Source of the DNA: UBA11591 sp040220895
GTDB lineage: Bacteria; Bacteroidota; Bacteroidia; Flavobacteriales_E; Vicingaceae
Length of the DNA: 64,000 nt
Assembly: GCA_040220895.1 (NCBI GenBank)
Contig: JAVJVY010000023.1
Location: 1-64,000, forward strand
Direction: 5' to 3'
Part shown: positions 8,534 through 16,620 of the stretch, one piece after another
Position numbering within the stretch: position 1 is the first letter of the stretch
How the letters are laid out: every line of letters starts with the position of its first letter
Program-made: the position numbers and the translations under genes
The notes under the pieces: model-generated
Told to the model about the DNA's origin: nothing
Database searches by the model: none
What the model saw: only the letters and a program-made list of their open reading frames with translations

Positions 8534-9780
8534 CAATTTCCGGCAATAATGTTGTAATTAAGTTTCGCTTGAACCATTTCTAGTTCATGGGCCTTGCGAT
8601 CAATTTGAGCCCTTGTGAGTTTATTGAGCTCCATCAGGTAATCGGAAGACGTGATCACGCCGTTCTCCAATTGAGAAGATTTGATGTTGACCACCGCTGT
8701 TCTGAGTTCCACCATCTGGTTGTCATGTTGCATCAGATCGTCAAGTTTTGATATTTCAGAACGCTGCTGATTCAGATCAGATTCCAATCCGATTAGACGT
8801 CGTTCAATGGCAAATTCGATGTTGCCTTGCTTAAGGGCAAGTACGCTTTTACTGTTTGCTGTTTCATTCCAGTCCCAGATATCCCAACGTATACCAAGCC
8901 CTATAAGGCCCATGGGCTGGACGGTATTGTCAATAATGTTGTAACCCGGATTTCCTGCTCCCGCCGAACCGAATAGCTGAACCTTTGGAATGCGCGAGGA
9001 TCCGTAGAGTTTTTTTTGTGATTCCATTAGGGCAATGTTGTTCTGCATCAATCGGATTTCCGGTCGATTGTCGAAGGCTGCGTCAACCAGCACTACAATG
9101 GGGGCAGTCAGGTCTGCATCTTGACTACCTTCTATCCCCATTAATACAAGGAGCTGATCCAGGAACAATTCTTTTTGGCTTTTCAATTCCACTTCTTTCA
9201 TCTCCAATCCCAAGAGCTCAGCTTCCATGGAGAGAAGATCTGTTTCGAGCGAAAGGCCTCCTTCGGCAGATGCCCGTATTCTGTCAACTTGGGCGCTCAG
9301 GCTCTTGCGGTTAGATTCAAGAATCATGGATTGTTCTTCGATCAGAAGGCTTGTCATATACAACTTAGTAACCTGTGCCCTAAGGTCGACCATTCTTGAT
9401 TCCAATTCGATCTTCTTCGACTGTGTTGAATAATTTTCTATGTGCTTTCGATGTGCCGATACACTGCCGTCATAAATGGTTTGACTGAAATTCAATAATA
9501 ATCGGTGAAAGTCTAGTGGTACTTCGGGGCCACCGGTAAGAGCAGAAGAAGGAAATTCTATCTGCTGGTTTTGGAAGGTCGACCGATACTCGAGATTTAG
9601 TTCAGGGTACCAGGATTTTCCGGCGTTTTTTGCAAGTAACTCTCCGTATTCTTCTACAGCCTTTGTTTCCAGGTCATATTTAAAGTTTCTTATCGACTGC
9701 CTGACGCAACTGTCCAGGCTGAGTTGAGCTACTACTGGCTGGCTTAATGCAAATAACAAGATAACTAACAGCTTCTTCAT
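8533..9780 (-). CDS. TolC-family outer membrane efflux protein
   Basis: A 415-residue protein with a signal peptide (about residues 1-18, ending V-V-A-Q) followed by long amphipathic helices and two short beta segments, the TolC repeat architecture. It forms the outer-membrane exit duct of the exporter. The start codon overlaps the tetR stop by 4 bp and its stop overlaps the HlyD start, so it is translationally coupled on both sides. Length is within the family range. Confidence 0.92.
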   Translation of the reverse strand: MKKLLVILLFALSQPVVAQLSLDSCVRQSIRNFKYDLETKAVEEYGELLAKNAGKSWYPELNLEYRSTFQNQQIEFPSSALTGGPEVPLDFHRLLLNFSQTIYDGSVSAHRKHIENYSTQSKKIELESRMVDLRAQVTKLYMTSLLIEEQSMILESNRKSLSAQVDRIRASAEGGLSLETDLLSMEAELLGLEMKEVELKSQKELFLDQLLVLMGIEGSQDADLTAPIVVLVDAAFDNRPEIRLMQNNIALMESQKKLYGSSRIPKVQLFGSAGAGNPGYNIIDNTVQPMGLIGLGIRWDIWDWNETANSKSVLALKQGNIEFAIERRLIGLESDLNQQRSEISKLDDLMQHDNQMVELRTAVVNIKSSQLENGVITSSDYLMELNKLTRAQIDRKAHELEMVQAKLNYNIIAGN

Positions 9781-10373
9781 GGCTTGAAGCTGTTAATGAT
9801 GATGTGTTTCAGGAATTTTTTCCGGTTGGACATCATCTCTTCCCAACTCAACCCAACTTTTTGAGCTAGATGCCGCCCCATGGGCTCCATCATGAATGGA
9901 AAAATGCACAGTGAAATGATGTTCAGAATAACTTGAAGTGCAAATTCGTGGTCAGATGGAATGCGATTGGCCTTAAGTTCCTGATCTAAAAGCTCGATGG
10001 TTTCCGCCAGGTTCACCTTGCTGGTCAGCTGGCCTATGATGGCAGGGTCTTTATTGACTTCGAACATCACGAAACTAGGCAGTTTTGGGCGGCTTTCAAG
10101 CATTACGAAATAGCGGTCTATGATGTCTGAAAGTTTTTCATCAAGCGCATGATTCCCGAGTAGAATAGTGTTGATGTCTGAATAGAGGTGACTGACTTCC
10201 GAACTGAACACTTCAATGAACAAGGCGTTTTTACTTTTGAAATAGTAGTGGAGCAGCCCTTTGTTGATGCCTGCGCTATCGGCTATTTCTTGCATGCGCA
10301 CACCATCTTTTCCTTTTATCATAAATAGTTCCCTTGCGGCATCTACGGCTTTTTGTCTGGAAGAATCACTCAT
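9777..10373 (-). CDS. TetR/AcrR-family transcriptional regulator
   Basis: A 198-residue regulator. The N-terminal helix-turn-helix (about residues 5-50) has the family pattern A-A-R-E-L-F, Q-E-I-A-D-S-A-G-I-N-K-G-L-L-H-Y-Y-F-K-S-K; the rest is an all-helical ligand-binding domain. It is the first gene of the export operon, so it probably represses its own operon and is released by an exported substrate. The upstream region carries an 18-bp direct repeat and a palindrome suited to its operator. The ligand is unknown. Confidence 0.93.
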   Translation of the reverse strand: MSDSSRQKAVDAARELFMIKGKDGVRMQEIADSAGINKGLLHYYFKSKNALFIEVFSSEVSHLYSDINTILLGNHALDEKLSDIIDRYFVMLESRPKLPSFVMFEVNKDPAIIGQLTSKVNLAETIELLDQELKANRIPSDHEFALQVILNIISLCIFPFMMEPMGRHLAQKVGLSWEEMMSNRKKFLKHIIINSFKP

Positions 10374-10423
10374 TTTTATCTATTTGGGTAACCAAAACTA
10401 GTCAATTTTATCTAATTGGGTAA
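10374..10423. promoter_or_regulatory. Candidate TetR operator: 18-bp direct repeat and palindrome
   Basis: TTTTATCTATTTGGGTAA at 10374-10391 and TTTTATCTAATTGGGTAA at 10406-10423 match at 17 of 18 positions, spaced 32 bp (about three helical turns). The first copy abuts the tetR start codon and overlaps a palindrome, TTTGG-GTAA-CCAAA, at 10383-10396. A minus-strand TAGTTTTG (sigma -7 type) lies between the copies, so binding would block the tetR operon promoter. The divergent gene starts at 10462 and may share the control. Confidence 0.55.
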
Positions 10424-10461
10424 TTTCTATCGAATTTTTTTACTTTCTTCATCGATTCGCT

Positions 10462-11238
10462 TTGAATAATACCTTTGCCATAGTGTCAGAATTAACCTAC
10501 AACTCCCTCATTTGGCTGGAATTCATCTTGGCAATCATTGTTTTTATTGCATTGTTTTTTACCCCGGCTCCTTATGGTAAACACCACAGAAATGGATGGG
10601 GCCCCGCATTAAGGGTTGCTCCCGCATGGATATTAATGGAACTTCCTGCGGTTGTCATTCCCGGCTATTGGTTTTTTACAAATCTCCATTTACAGACTTC
10701 GGTCAGTACTATATTTTTAATCATTTGGATGAGCCATTACCTCTACCGCACTTTTATTTACCCCTTTACCATATCGCGTTCCGCAAGGCCCTTTCCTCTG
10801 ATCATTGTTCTGTTTGGATTGCTTTTTAATTGCTTGAACGGCACCGTAAACGGTTACTACCTATTTGATACACACATAAAGAGCGATGATACATGGCTCA
10901 CCTCCTGGCCCTTTATAACGGGATGCGCCTTGTTTTTGATTGGTATGGTCGTCAATAAACAGAGCGAATTCATCCTTGCGCAATTAAAGAAGCAAGGAAA
11001 TGATTACCAGATACCGAAAGGTGGTTTGTTCCGTTACGTCTCGAATCCACACTACCTTGGCGAAATCATCGAGTGGTGTGGGTGGGCAGTTTTAACATGG
11101 TCGATTTGTGGTTTGGCCTTTTTTGTCTTTACCGTCGCCAACCTGTTTCCAAGAGCGATCACCGTGCATAAGTGGTATAAAAATCGTTTTGAAGAATACC
11201 CAAATGAGCGAACGTCAATTATCCCATGGTTGATATGA
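10462..11238 (+). CDS. Steroid 5-alpha-reductase-like membrane enzyme
   Basis: A 258-residue, multi-pass membrane protein. The C-terminal part has P-K-G-G-L-F-R-Y-V-S-N-P-H-Y-L-G-E-I-x-E-W (around residue 183) and ends with K-x-R-F-E-E-Y-P-x-E-R-x-x-I-I-P-W, the NADPH-binding region of 3-oxo-5-alpha-steroid 4-dehydrogenase/DUF1295 proteins. These reduce double bonds of steroid or long-chain enoyl substrates; the bacterial substrate is unknown. No in-frame ATG exists between the nearest upstream region and the TTG at 10462, so TTG is taken as the start. Its stop overlaps the epimerase start (ATGA), suggesting a two-gene lipid-modifying operon. Confidence 0.85.
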   Translation: MNNTFAIVSELTYNSLIWLEFILAIIVFIALFFTPAPYGKHHRNGWGPALRVAPAWILMELPAVVIPGYWFFTNLHLQTSVSTIFLIIWMSHYLYRTFIYPFTISRSARPFPLIIVLFGLLFNCLNGTVNGYYLFDTHIKSDDTWLTSWPFITGCALFLIGMVVNKQSEFILAQLKKQGNDYQIPKGGLFRYVSNPHYLGEIIEWCGWAVLTWSICGLAFFVFTVANLFPRAITVHKWYKNRFEEYPNERTSIIPWLI

Positions 11239-12230
11239 AAACAAAACGCAAGGCTTTGGTAACGGGTGCCAATGGTTTCATTGGATACCACTTATGCAGA
11301 CACTTGAAGGACAATGACTGGGAGGTCATCGCCTTGATCCACAGCGACAGAGGCAAGGCCGACCTTGAAAACCTAGATGTCAAAATAGTAAACGCCTCGG
11401 TAACCGACCTGGATTCAATGATGGCTGCTGTACCCGCCGAAGTCGATGCCTTTTTCCATCTGGCAGGGGTCACTTCCCAATGGTACAAGGACTTTAACAG
11501 GCAGTTCGAAGTCAACGTGAATGGCACCAGAATAGCCTTGGATGTGGCAAGTGAAAAGCAGGCAAAACGCTTTGTGCACATTTCTTCCATTATGGCTTTT
11601 GGCCTTCACAATGAACGAATTACCGAGAAAACCGAATCAAATGCATTTGAATTAAATAATAATTACAGCCGAACAAAGTTGAAGGCGGAAAAGCTTGCCA
11701 TCAATGCTTACAGAAGTGGAATGGACGTTGTCATTCTTAACCCTTCACACATCATAGGACCAAAAGACAGGCACAATCATATCCAATTGTTCGAGGCCAT
11801 CATGGACGACAATCTTCCGGGCATACCTCCGGGAAAGGGGATGTTCTGCCATGTGGCAGATGCGGTTCTTGCATTTGAGCAAGCTGCCTTAAAAGGGCAA
11901 AGTGGTGAAAAGTACTTGATTGGTGGGCATTGCCTGTCGTTCAAAGAACTTTCAATGGGTATATCAAAAGCCTTGGGTAAGAAAAAGAACATTCGGGTAA
12001 TCCCAAAATGGGCATTTAAACTACTGCTTCCGTATTATTCATTCGTCGGTTTTCTGACAAATAAAGAGCCGCTTTTGACCCCGGGAAAGGTCTTGATCTC
12101 TTGTGCTGACATAGCCTGCGATGACTCAAAAGCGGTTCGTGCTTTTGGCTTGAAATACTTGAGCGTTGATCGAATGATCACGGACACCCTAGACTGGCTA
12201 ACGGAAAGCCGTTCAATTACCAATCAATGA
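11235..12230 (+). CDS. NAD-dependent epimerase/dehydratase (extended SDR)
   Basis: A 331-residue extended short-chain dehydrogenase. The N-terminal Rossmann motif is V-T-G-A-N-G-F-I-G, followed by H-L-A-G-V near residue 76. The catalytic pair is S-S-I...Y-S-R-T-K (Y and K about residues 140-145). The ATG at 11235 gives a 4-bp ATGA overlap with the preceding reductase gene; an ATG at 11226 is possible but less likely. The pairing with a steroid-reductase-like gene suggests a 3-beta-hydroxysteroid-dehydrogenase-like or dihydroflavonol-reductase-like role, which is inference. The 3' end overlaps the convergent SDR gene by 14 bp. Confidence 0.88.
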   Translation: MKTKRKALVTGANGFIGYHLCRHLKDNDWEVIALIHSDRGKADLENLDVKIVNASVTDLDSMMAAVPAEVDAFFHLAGVTSQWYKDFNRQFEVNVNGTRIALDVASEKQAKRFVHISSIMAFGLHNERITEKTESNAFELNNNYSRTKLKAEKLAINAYRSGMDVVILNPSHIIGPKDRHNHIQLFEAIMDDNLPGIPPGKGMFCHVADAVLAFEQAALKGQSGEKYLIGGHCLSFKELSMGISKALGKKKNIRVIPKWAFKLLLPYYSFVGFLTNKEPLLTPGKVLISCADIACDDSKAVRAFGLKYLSVDRMITDTLDWLTESRSITNQ

Positions 12231-12906
12231 CCTTGCGATCCCGGTAAAACTTTCCTGATTCCGCTGCTTCATCCTCGGCCAGCCAGATCGCCGTATCGGC
12301 GCCAAGCTCCGGAGTTCTGGGAGCATTTGATCCACCCATGTCGGTTTTGACCCAGCCCGGACACATGGAAAAAACCTTGACTTCTCCCTTCAAACTGTTC
12401 GCAAGCATGATGGTCTGTGCATTTAGACCTGCCTTGGACAATCGATATCCGGCATAGTCCCCGGTCAGACTGTCCAATGCTCCCATTCCGCTGGACATAT
12501 TGATTATCCTGGGGTCCTGGCTCTTCTTCAATAAGGGCAAAAAGGCAGCATTTACTTGCATGGGGCCAAAATAATTCACCTCCATGATGGTTCGGATCTC
12601 CTCAATATTTCCCTCATCCATGGTGCTTTTTTCCTCGCCAATAATGCCGGCATTATTGATCAGCACATCTAGCCTTGCATGCTTTTGTCCAACCATTGCG
12701 GCAGCTTCTTTAATGCATTTGGCATCGGTGACATCAAGTCGGATCACTTCACTGTTGGAAGGGTCAATTTCAAGGCTGGTTTCCTTTCCTTCGCTTTCGC
12801 GTCTGACAGCCAAGATCACATGAAATCCTTTTTTGACCAGACCACTTACTATTGCTTTACCGATGCCTCGGTTCGCACCTGTAACCATGGCGATTCCATT
12901 CTGCAT
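12217..12906 (-). CDS. Short-chain dehydrogenase/reductase (classical SDR)
   Basis: A 229-residue classical SDR. The cofactor motif T-G-A-N-R-G-I-G is at residues 9-16, N-N-A-G near 86, the catalytic Ser in N-M-S-S-G near 137 and Y-R-L-S-K (YxxxK) near 153-157. It is close to carbonyl-reductase-like SDRs, which reduce aldehydes and ketones with NADPH. It is monocistronic and convergent with the epimerase gene, with overlapping stops. The substrate is unknown. Confidence 0.9.
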   Translation of the reverse strand: MQNGIAMVTGANRGIGKAIVSGLVKKGFHVILAVRRESEGKETSLEIDPSNSEVIRLDVTDAKCIKEAAAMVGQKHARLDVLINNAGIIGEEKSTMDEGNIEEIRTIMEVNYFGPMQVNAAFLPLLKKSQDPRIINMSSGMGALDSLTGDYAGYRLSKAGLNAQTIMLANSLKGEVKVFSMCPGWVKTDMGGSNAPRTPELGADTAIWLAEDEAAESGKFYRDRKVIDW

Positions 12907-12995
12907 GTTGTGTTTAGAGATGTTTCACCTGCAATTTAAACAAGAATTCCCTATTTGTTTCGCAAAAATCCTTCTTTCACTGTTCTCCCGATAGT

Positions 12996-13847
12996 CTAAA
13001 AATTAACGTCGAAATAGTGAGTCTCATCTAATATGACGTCGTTTTGGTCGGCGATGAACATGTTCAGCCTCCAGAATCCATCCATGGTAAAATTAACCAC
13101 TCCCTGGTAGTGACCATTTTCCGTATGCACGGGGTTCACATTATTCGGGGATCCATGACCCATGGTAGGCATCTCAGGTTCAAAGCTGATATTGAGGTCC
13201 TCCAATGGGGGGAAATTCATCATATCGGCCCTGTAATGAGCAGCCACAATAAAGTCGTTCATTCCTACCGCTGGCATGGAAGGTTCGATCATTGTGATAA
13301 AAATGCTCTTTTGATCTACAGGTGACTTAAATGAAAACACCCTGGTATCCGGCGGATTCATGACGCTAATCGGAATTCCGACCTCACCTTCAAGCCCATT
13401 GTTGTGGTTATGCACAGTCACATTCAATGTCCAGTTTCCCATATCTCCAGAGGGCATGATAAAAATGGCTGCACCCACAAACAAGCCTTCTGCAGGATTT
13501 TGGTCTTCAGGATTTTCCGTCGGACAAGAGTGATTCATGCCTGAATTCATGGCCATCATTGGCTTCAACATCACATGTGCACTGGTGATTTGATTGGTAC
13601 TTCCTTTTTCAAGGAGCACTACGTAAAGCTTGTTGTAACCAACGAACAGGTCTTTTTCAGCATATACCCTTACATCGGTTTCATTTTCATCGATGGATCC
13701 TGAACCCACCATAACCAATCCTTCAACAGGATTATCTATCGGTGGTGGCACAAATGGTACAATTTCTTCTTCGTCCTTTTTACATCCGGACAGGATAAGG
13801 GCAGCGCTCAGCGGAAGCACCATGGCCCATTTAACTACATTTTTCAT
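12996..13847 (-). CDS. Met/His-rich lipoprotein with FixH/YtkA-like domain
   Basis: A 283-residue lipoprotein (signal ends S-G-C-K-K, predicted lipidated Cys at 22). It is rich in Met and His, for example H-V-M-L-K-P-M-M-A-M and M-P-T-M-G-H-G-S. The C-terminal segment (P-V-H-T-E-N-G-H-Y-Q-G-V-V-N-F-T-M-D-G-F-W-R-L) matches the pattern of FixH/YtkA-like domains. Such lipoproteins in Bacteroidota commonly lie near TonB-dependent receptors linked to copper, and the Met/His content fits metal binding. No receptor is present here; a small Cys/Met protein gene lies just upstream on the same strand. Confidence 0.72.
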   Translation of the reverse strand: MKNVVKWAMVLPLSAALILSGCKKDEEEIVPFVPPPIDNPVEGLVMVGSGSIDENETDVRVYAEKDLFVGYNKLYVVLLEKGSTNQITSAHVMLKPMMAMNSGMNHSCPTENPEDQNPAEGLFVGAAIFIMPSGDMGNWTLNVTVHNHNNGLEGEVGIPISVMNPPDTRVFSFKSPVDQKSIFITMIEPSMPAVGMNDFIVAAHYRADMMNFPPLEDLNISFEPEMPTMGHGSPNNVNPVHTENGHYQGVVNFTMDGFWRLNMFIADQNDVILDETHYFDVNF

Positions 13848-13894
13848 GATTTGATTTTATTATAGACTAATGAATGAATTAACAGAATTGTAAT

Positions 13895-14254
13895 TCACGC
13901 ACGTGGGGGAGGGTCTAATTCTTCTGAAAAACCCGCGCAATAGGAAACGCGATGGAAATAATCTAACTTGATCTCTATTTCTTGATTTAATACTTCGATG
14001 GGGAATAAAGAAACGTACAATAAGAATTCTGGTATTATAACAGGCTTTTGATCCTGTTCTCCATCATCCTCGTTGATCATCATCTTTTTCATGTGGCACG
14101 TACCTTCACACTTCATCTCCGGTTTGTCTTTATTCTCGCAGAAAGCCTGAATAATTTCGGTCTTATTGACTTTGTAATTCAACCAAATCAACCCATTGTA
14201 CAGTTGAATGTAACTGAAGGTGGAAAGTACTAATATGACCAGTGCCTGTTTCAA
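13895..14254 (-). CDS. Small Cys/Met-containing membrane-anchored protein
   Basis: A 119-residue protein with one N-terminal hydrophobic segment (about 3-27), then K-x-x-I-I-Q-A-F-C-E-N-K...C-E-G-T-C-H-M-K-K-M-M near residues 35-60. This Cys-x3-Cys-His-Met cluster matches small proteins that sit beside FixH-like lipoproteins in flavobacteria, probably in copper handling (inference). The start is TTG at 14254, 6 nt downstream of a TATATTTA -7-like box on the minus strand, so the transcript may be nearly leaderless. It is the upstream partner of the 12996-13847 lipoprotein, separated by 47 bp. Confidence 0.68.
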   Translation of the reverse strand: MKQALVILVLSTFSYIQLYNGLIWLNYKVNKTEIIQAFCENKDKPEMKCEGTCHMKKMMINEDDGEQDQKPVIIPEFLLYVSLFPIEVLNQEIEIKLDYFHRVSYCAGFSEELDPPPRA

Positions 14255-14344
14255 AGCAGGGTAAATATACGACCTAAAGGAAGTTCAAAATGTGCCTTTT
14301 ATCACCATTCTATATGAACTTTCTCAAGACGTAAAGCGATGTAT

Positions 14345-16492
14345 TCAGGTTGCCTGAACTAGTTCAAAATCGAGCTGTTTCTTAAGTAAGTCCGCCTTTG
14401 ATATCTTGACATAAGCCTTCTGACCGATCTCAAAAATTCGTTTTTTACGGGTCCCGATGACACAAAAATCCTTGTTGTCAAAATAATAGTAGTCATCTGA
14501 CATGCTGCGCAGTCTAATCATTCCTTCACATTTGTTCTCGGTCAACTCAACAAAGATTCCGTAATCGTTCATGCCCGAGATGATTCCCTCGAAGACCTCA
14601 CCCACTTTGTCCTGCATAAATTGCACCTGCTTGTATTTAATACTTGAACGTTCGGCATCGGTGGCCATTTTTTCCATGCTGCTGCAGTGCTTACAATGCG
14701 ATTCATAAAGCGATTGATCGGCCGACTTGCCATTGTCCAGGTAATGTTGAAGCAACCGGTGCACCATCACATCCGGATACCGTCTTATGGGTGAAGTAAA
14801 ATGACTGTAGTGGCTAAAGTGAAGACCGTAATGACCAATGTTCTTTGTGGAATAAACGGCCTTGGCCATTGTTCGTATGGCCAACTGTTCTATTACATAC
14901 TCTTCGCTCTTGCCTTCTATTTTATCAAACAAGCGGTTGAACGATTCACTGATATCGCGATTGGATTTTGCACTAAAACCGTAACCAAACTTTTTTATAA
15001 ATTCCTTGAAATTGGCCAATTTTTCTTCATCGGGACTGTCATGTATGCGGTACACAAAAGTCCTGGTTGGTTCATTGGACTTTGGTTTGCCTATAAATTC
15101 TGCAACTTCCCTGTTGGCTAGTAACATGAACTCCTCTATTAGCTCATTGGCCGTGGAATGATGTTTTATTTTAACTCCCAAAGGCTTGCCATTTTCATCG
15201 AGTTCGAATTTTACCTCGAGGCTGTCAAAACCAATGCTTCCATTTTTAAAGCGGGATTTTCGAAGTTTCTTCGCCAGATCATTGACCTGTTTCAACTCAT
15301 CGGCCAGGTCGCCTTTTCCTGAGTCAAGGACTTCCTGGGCCTGAGCATAGGTAAATCGTTTGTCGCTGTGAATGACGGTTCTGCCAAACCAACGCTGCCG
15401 CACTTTTGCTTGTGGATCAATTTGAAAGACTGCCGAAAAACAAAGTTTATCGGTGTGGGGATTCAACGAGCACAGGTCATTCGAAAGCCTTTCCGGCAGC
15501 ATTGGAACCACCCGGTCAACCAGGTACACTGATGTGGCGCGATCAAAGGCCTCGCGGTCCAGAACACTGCCCTCTTCCAGGTAGTGACTAACATCGGCGA
15601 TGTGTACTCCTATTTCAACCAAACCGTCGTCGATGCGCCGAAATGAAATGGCGTCATCAAAGTCCTTGGCATCGTCGGGATCGATGGTAAATGTCTTTGT
15701 CTCGCGCATGTCACGGCGCTTCTTGATCTCTTCTTTTGAGATGTCCCCGGAAATTTTTTCTGCTTCTTCAAGCACCTGCTCACTAAACTTATAAGGCAAA
15801 CCAAACTCGGCCAGAATAGCGTGCATTTCTGTTTCATTTTCACCAGCCATTCCCAGTACATCAATGATAGATCCGGTTGGTTTATTGCTATTCTCTGGCC
15901 ATTCGGTGATCCTGGCAACGACCTTTTCGCCATTGATAACCTTGCCCAATTCAGAACCGGGAATAAAGATGTCAGACAGCATTTTCTTATCATCGGCGAT
16001 GACAAATCCAAAATTCTCGTGGAGTTCGATGGTGCCCACAAAATCGGTTTTAGCCCTTTTCACCACTTCAAGTACCTCGGCTTCGTGACGTCGGCCGCGC
16101 TTGCGGACAACCAGGCCTGCCTTGACAACGTCTCCGTGCAGCGCCCTGTTAATTGATTTGGGAGGGATAAAAATATCTTCATCCATTCCTTCACAAACCA
16201 GGTAAGCTGCACCGCGATTTGTCATGTCGATGCGACCTTCCACAATGGTTTGCTCAAAATTCAATCTGAAATTTCCACGATCCACCTGCACCAGTTCACC
16301 CGATTCACCGAGTTCTTCCATGATGACGTGGACCAGTTTCTTTATGGCCTCTTTCTTAATGTTAAGTTTTTTGGAGATGCGCTTATAATTGAGCAACTGA
16401 TTCGGAGAATCCTGAAAAGCTTCAATGATACGGCGCCTGATTTCTTGCTTTGAGCCCGTGGTTTTGGGCTGGAACTTTTTCTTACGGGGCAT
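14345..16492 (-). CDS. rnr: Ribonuclease R
   Basis: A 715-residue 3'-to-5' exoribonuclease that degrades structured RNA and takes part in RNA quality control. A basic, winged-helix-like N-terminus (P-R-K-K-K, about 1-70) is followed by cold-shock OB domains (about 75-230), the RNB catalytic domain with the metal-binding D-P-D-D-A-K-D-F-D-D-A motif at about 268-280, and a C-terminal S1 domain (about 630-712). Length agrees with the RNase R/VacB family. It has its own promoter 17 bp upstream and is monocistronic. Confidence 0.97.
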   Translation of the reverse strand: MPRKKKFQPKTTGSKQEIRRRIIEAFQDSPNQLLNYKRISKKLNIKKEAIKKLVHVIMEELGESGELVQVDRGNFRLNFEQTIVEGRIDMTNRGAAYLVCEGMDEDIFIPPKSINRALHGDVVKAGLVVRKRGRRHEAEVLEVVKRAKTDFVGTIELHENFGFVIADDKKMLSDIFIPGSELGKVINGEKVVARITEWPENSNKPTGSIIDVLGMAGENETEMHAILAEFGLPYKFSEQVLEEAEKISGDISKEEIKKRRDMRETKTFTIDPDDAKDFDDAISFRRIDDGLVEIGVHIADVSHYLEEGSVLDREAFDRATSVYLVDRVVPMLPERLSNDLCSLNPHTDKLCFSAVFQIDPQAKVRQRWFGRTVIHSDKRFTYAQAQEVLDSGKGDLADELKQVNDLAKKLRKSRFKNGSIGFDSLEVKFELDENGKPLGVKIKHHSTANELIEEFMLLANREVAEFIGKPKSNEPTRTFVYRIHDSPDEEKLANFKEFIKKFGYGFSAKSNRDISESFNRLFDKIEGKSEEYVIEQLAIRTMAKAVYSTKNIGHYGLHFSHYSHFTSPIRRYPDVMVHRLLQHYLDNGKSADQSLYESHCKHCSSMEKMATDAERSSIKYKQVQFMQDKVGEVFEGIISGMNDYGIFVELTENKCEGMIRLRSMSDDYYYFDNKDFCVIGTRKKRIFEIGQKAYVKISKADLLKKQLDFELVQAT

Positions 16493-16508
16493 TCAATATG
16501 TTGAGCGA

Positions 16509-16539
16509 CAAAGGTATCCATTATTTCACGCCCCGGCAA
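16509..16539 (-). promoter_or_regulatory. rnr promoter (TTG-N20-TACCTTTG)
   Basis: On the minus strand TTG (16539-16537), a 20-bp spacer and TACCTTTG (16516-16509) match the Bacteroidota primary sigma consensus exactly. The rnr ATG at 16492 follows 16 bp later, giving a predicted 5' leader of about 10 nt. Confidence 0.75.
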
Positions 16540-16620
16540 TTAGTGATATATATTACATAGTTAAGCCCAGAAAATGAGAATTTAGGCGATTCACTATCTT
16601 AGGACTCAAGTTATATTCAG

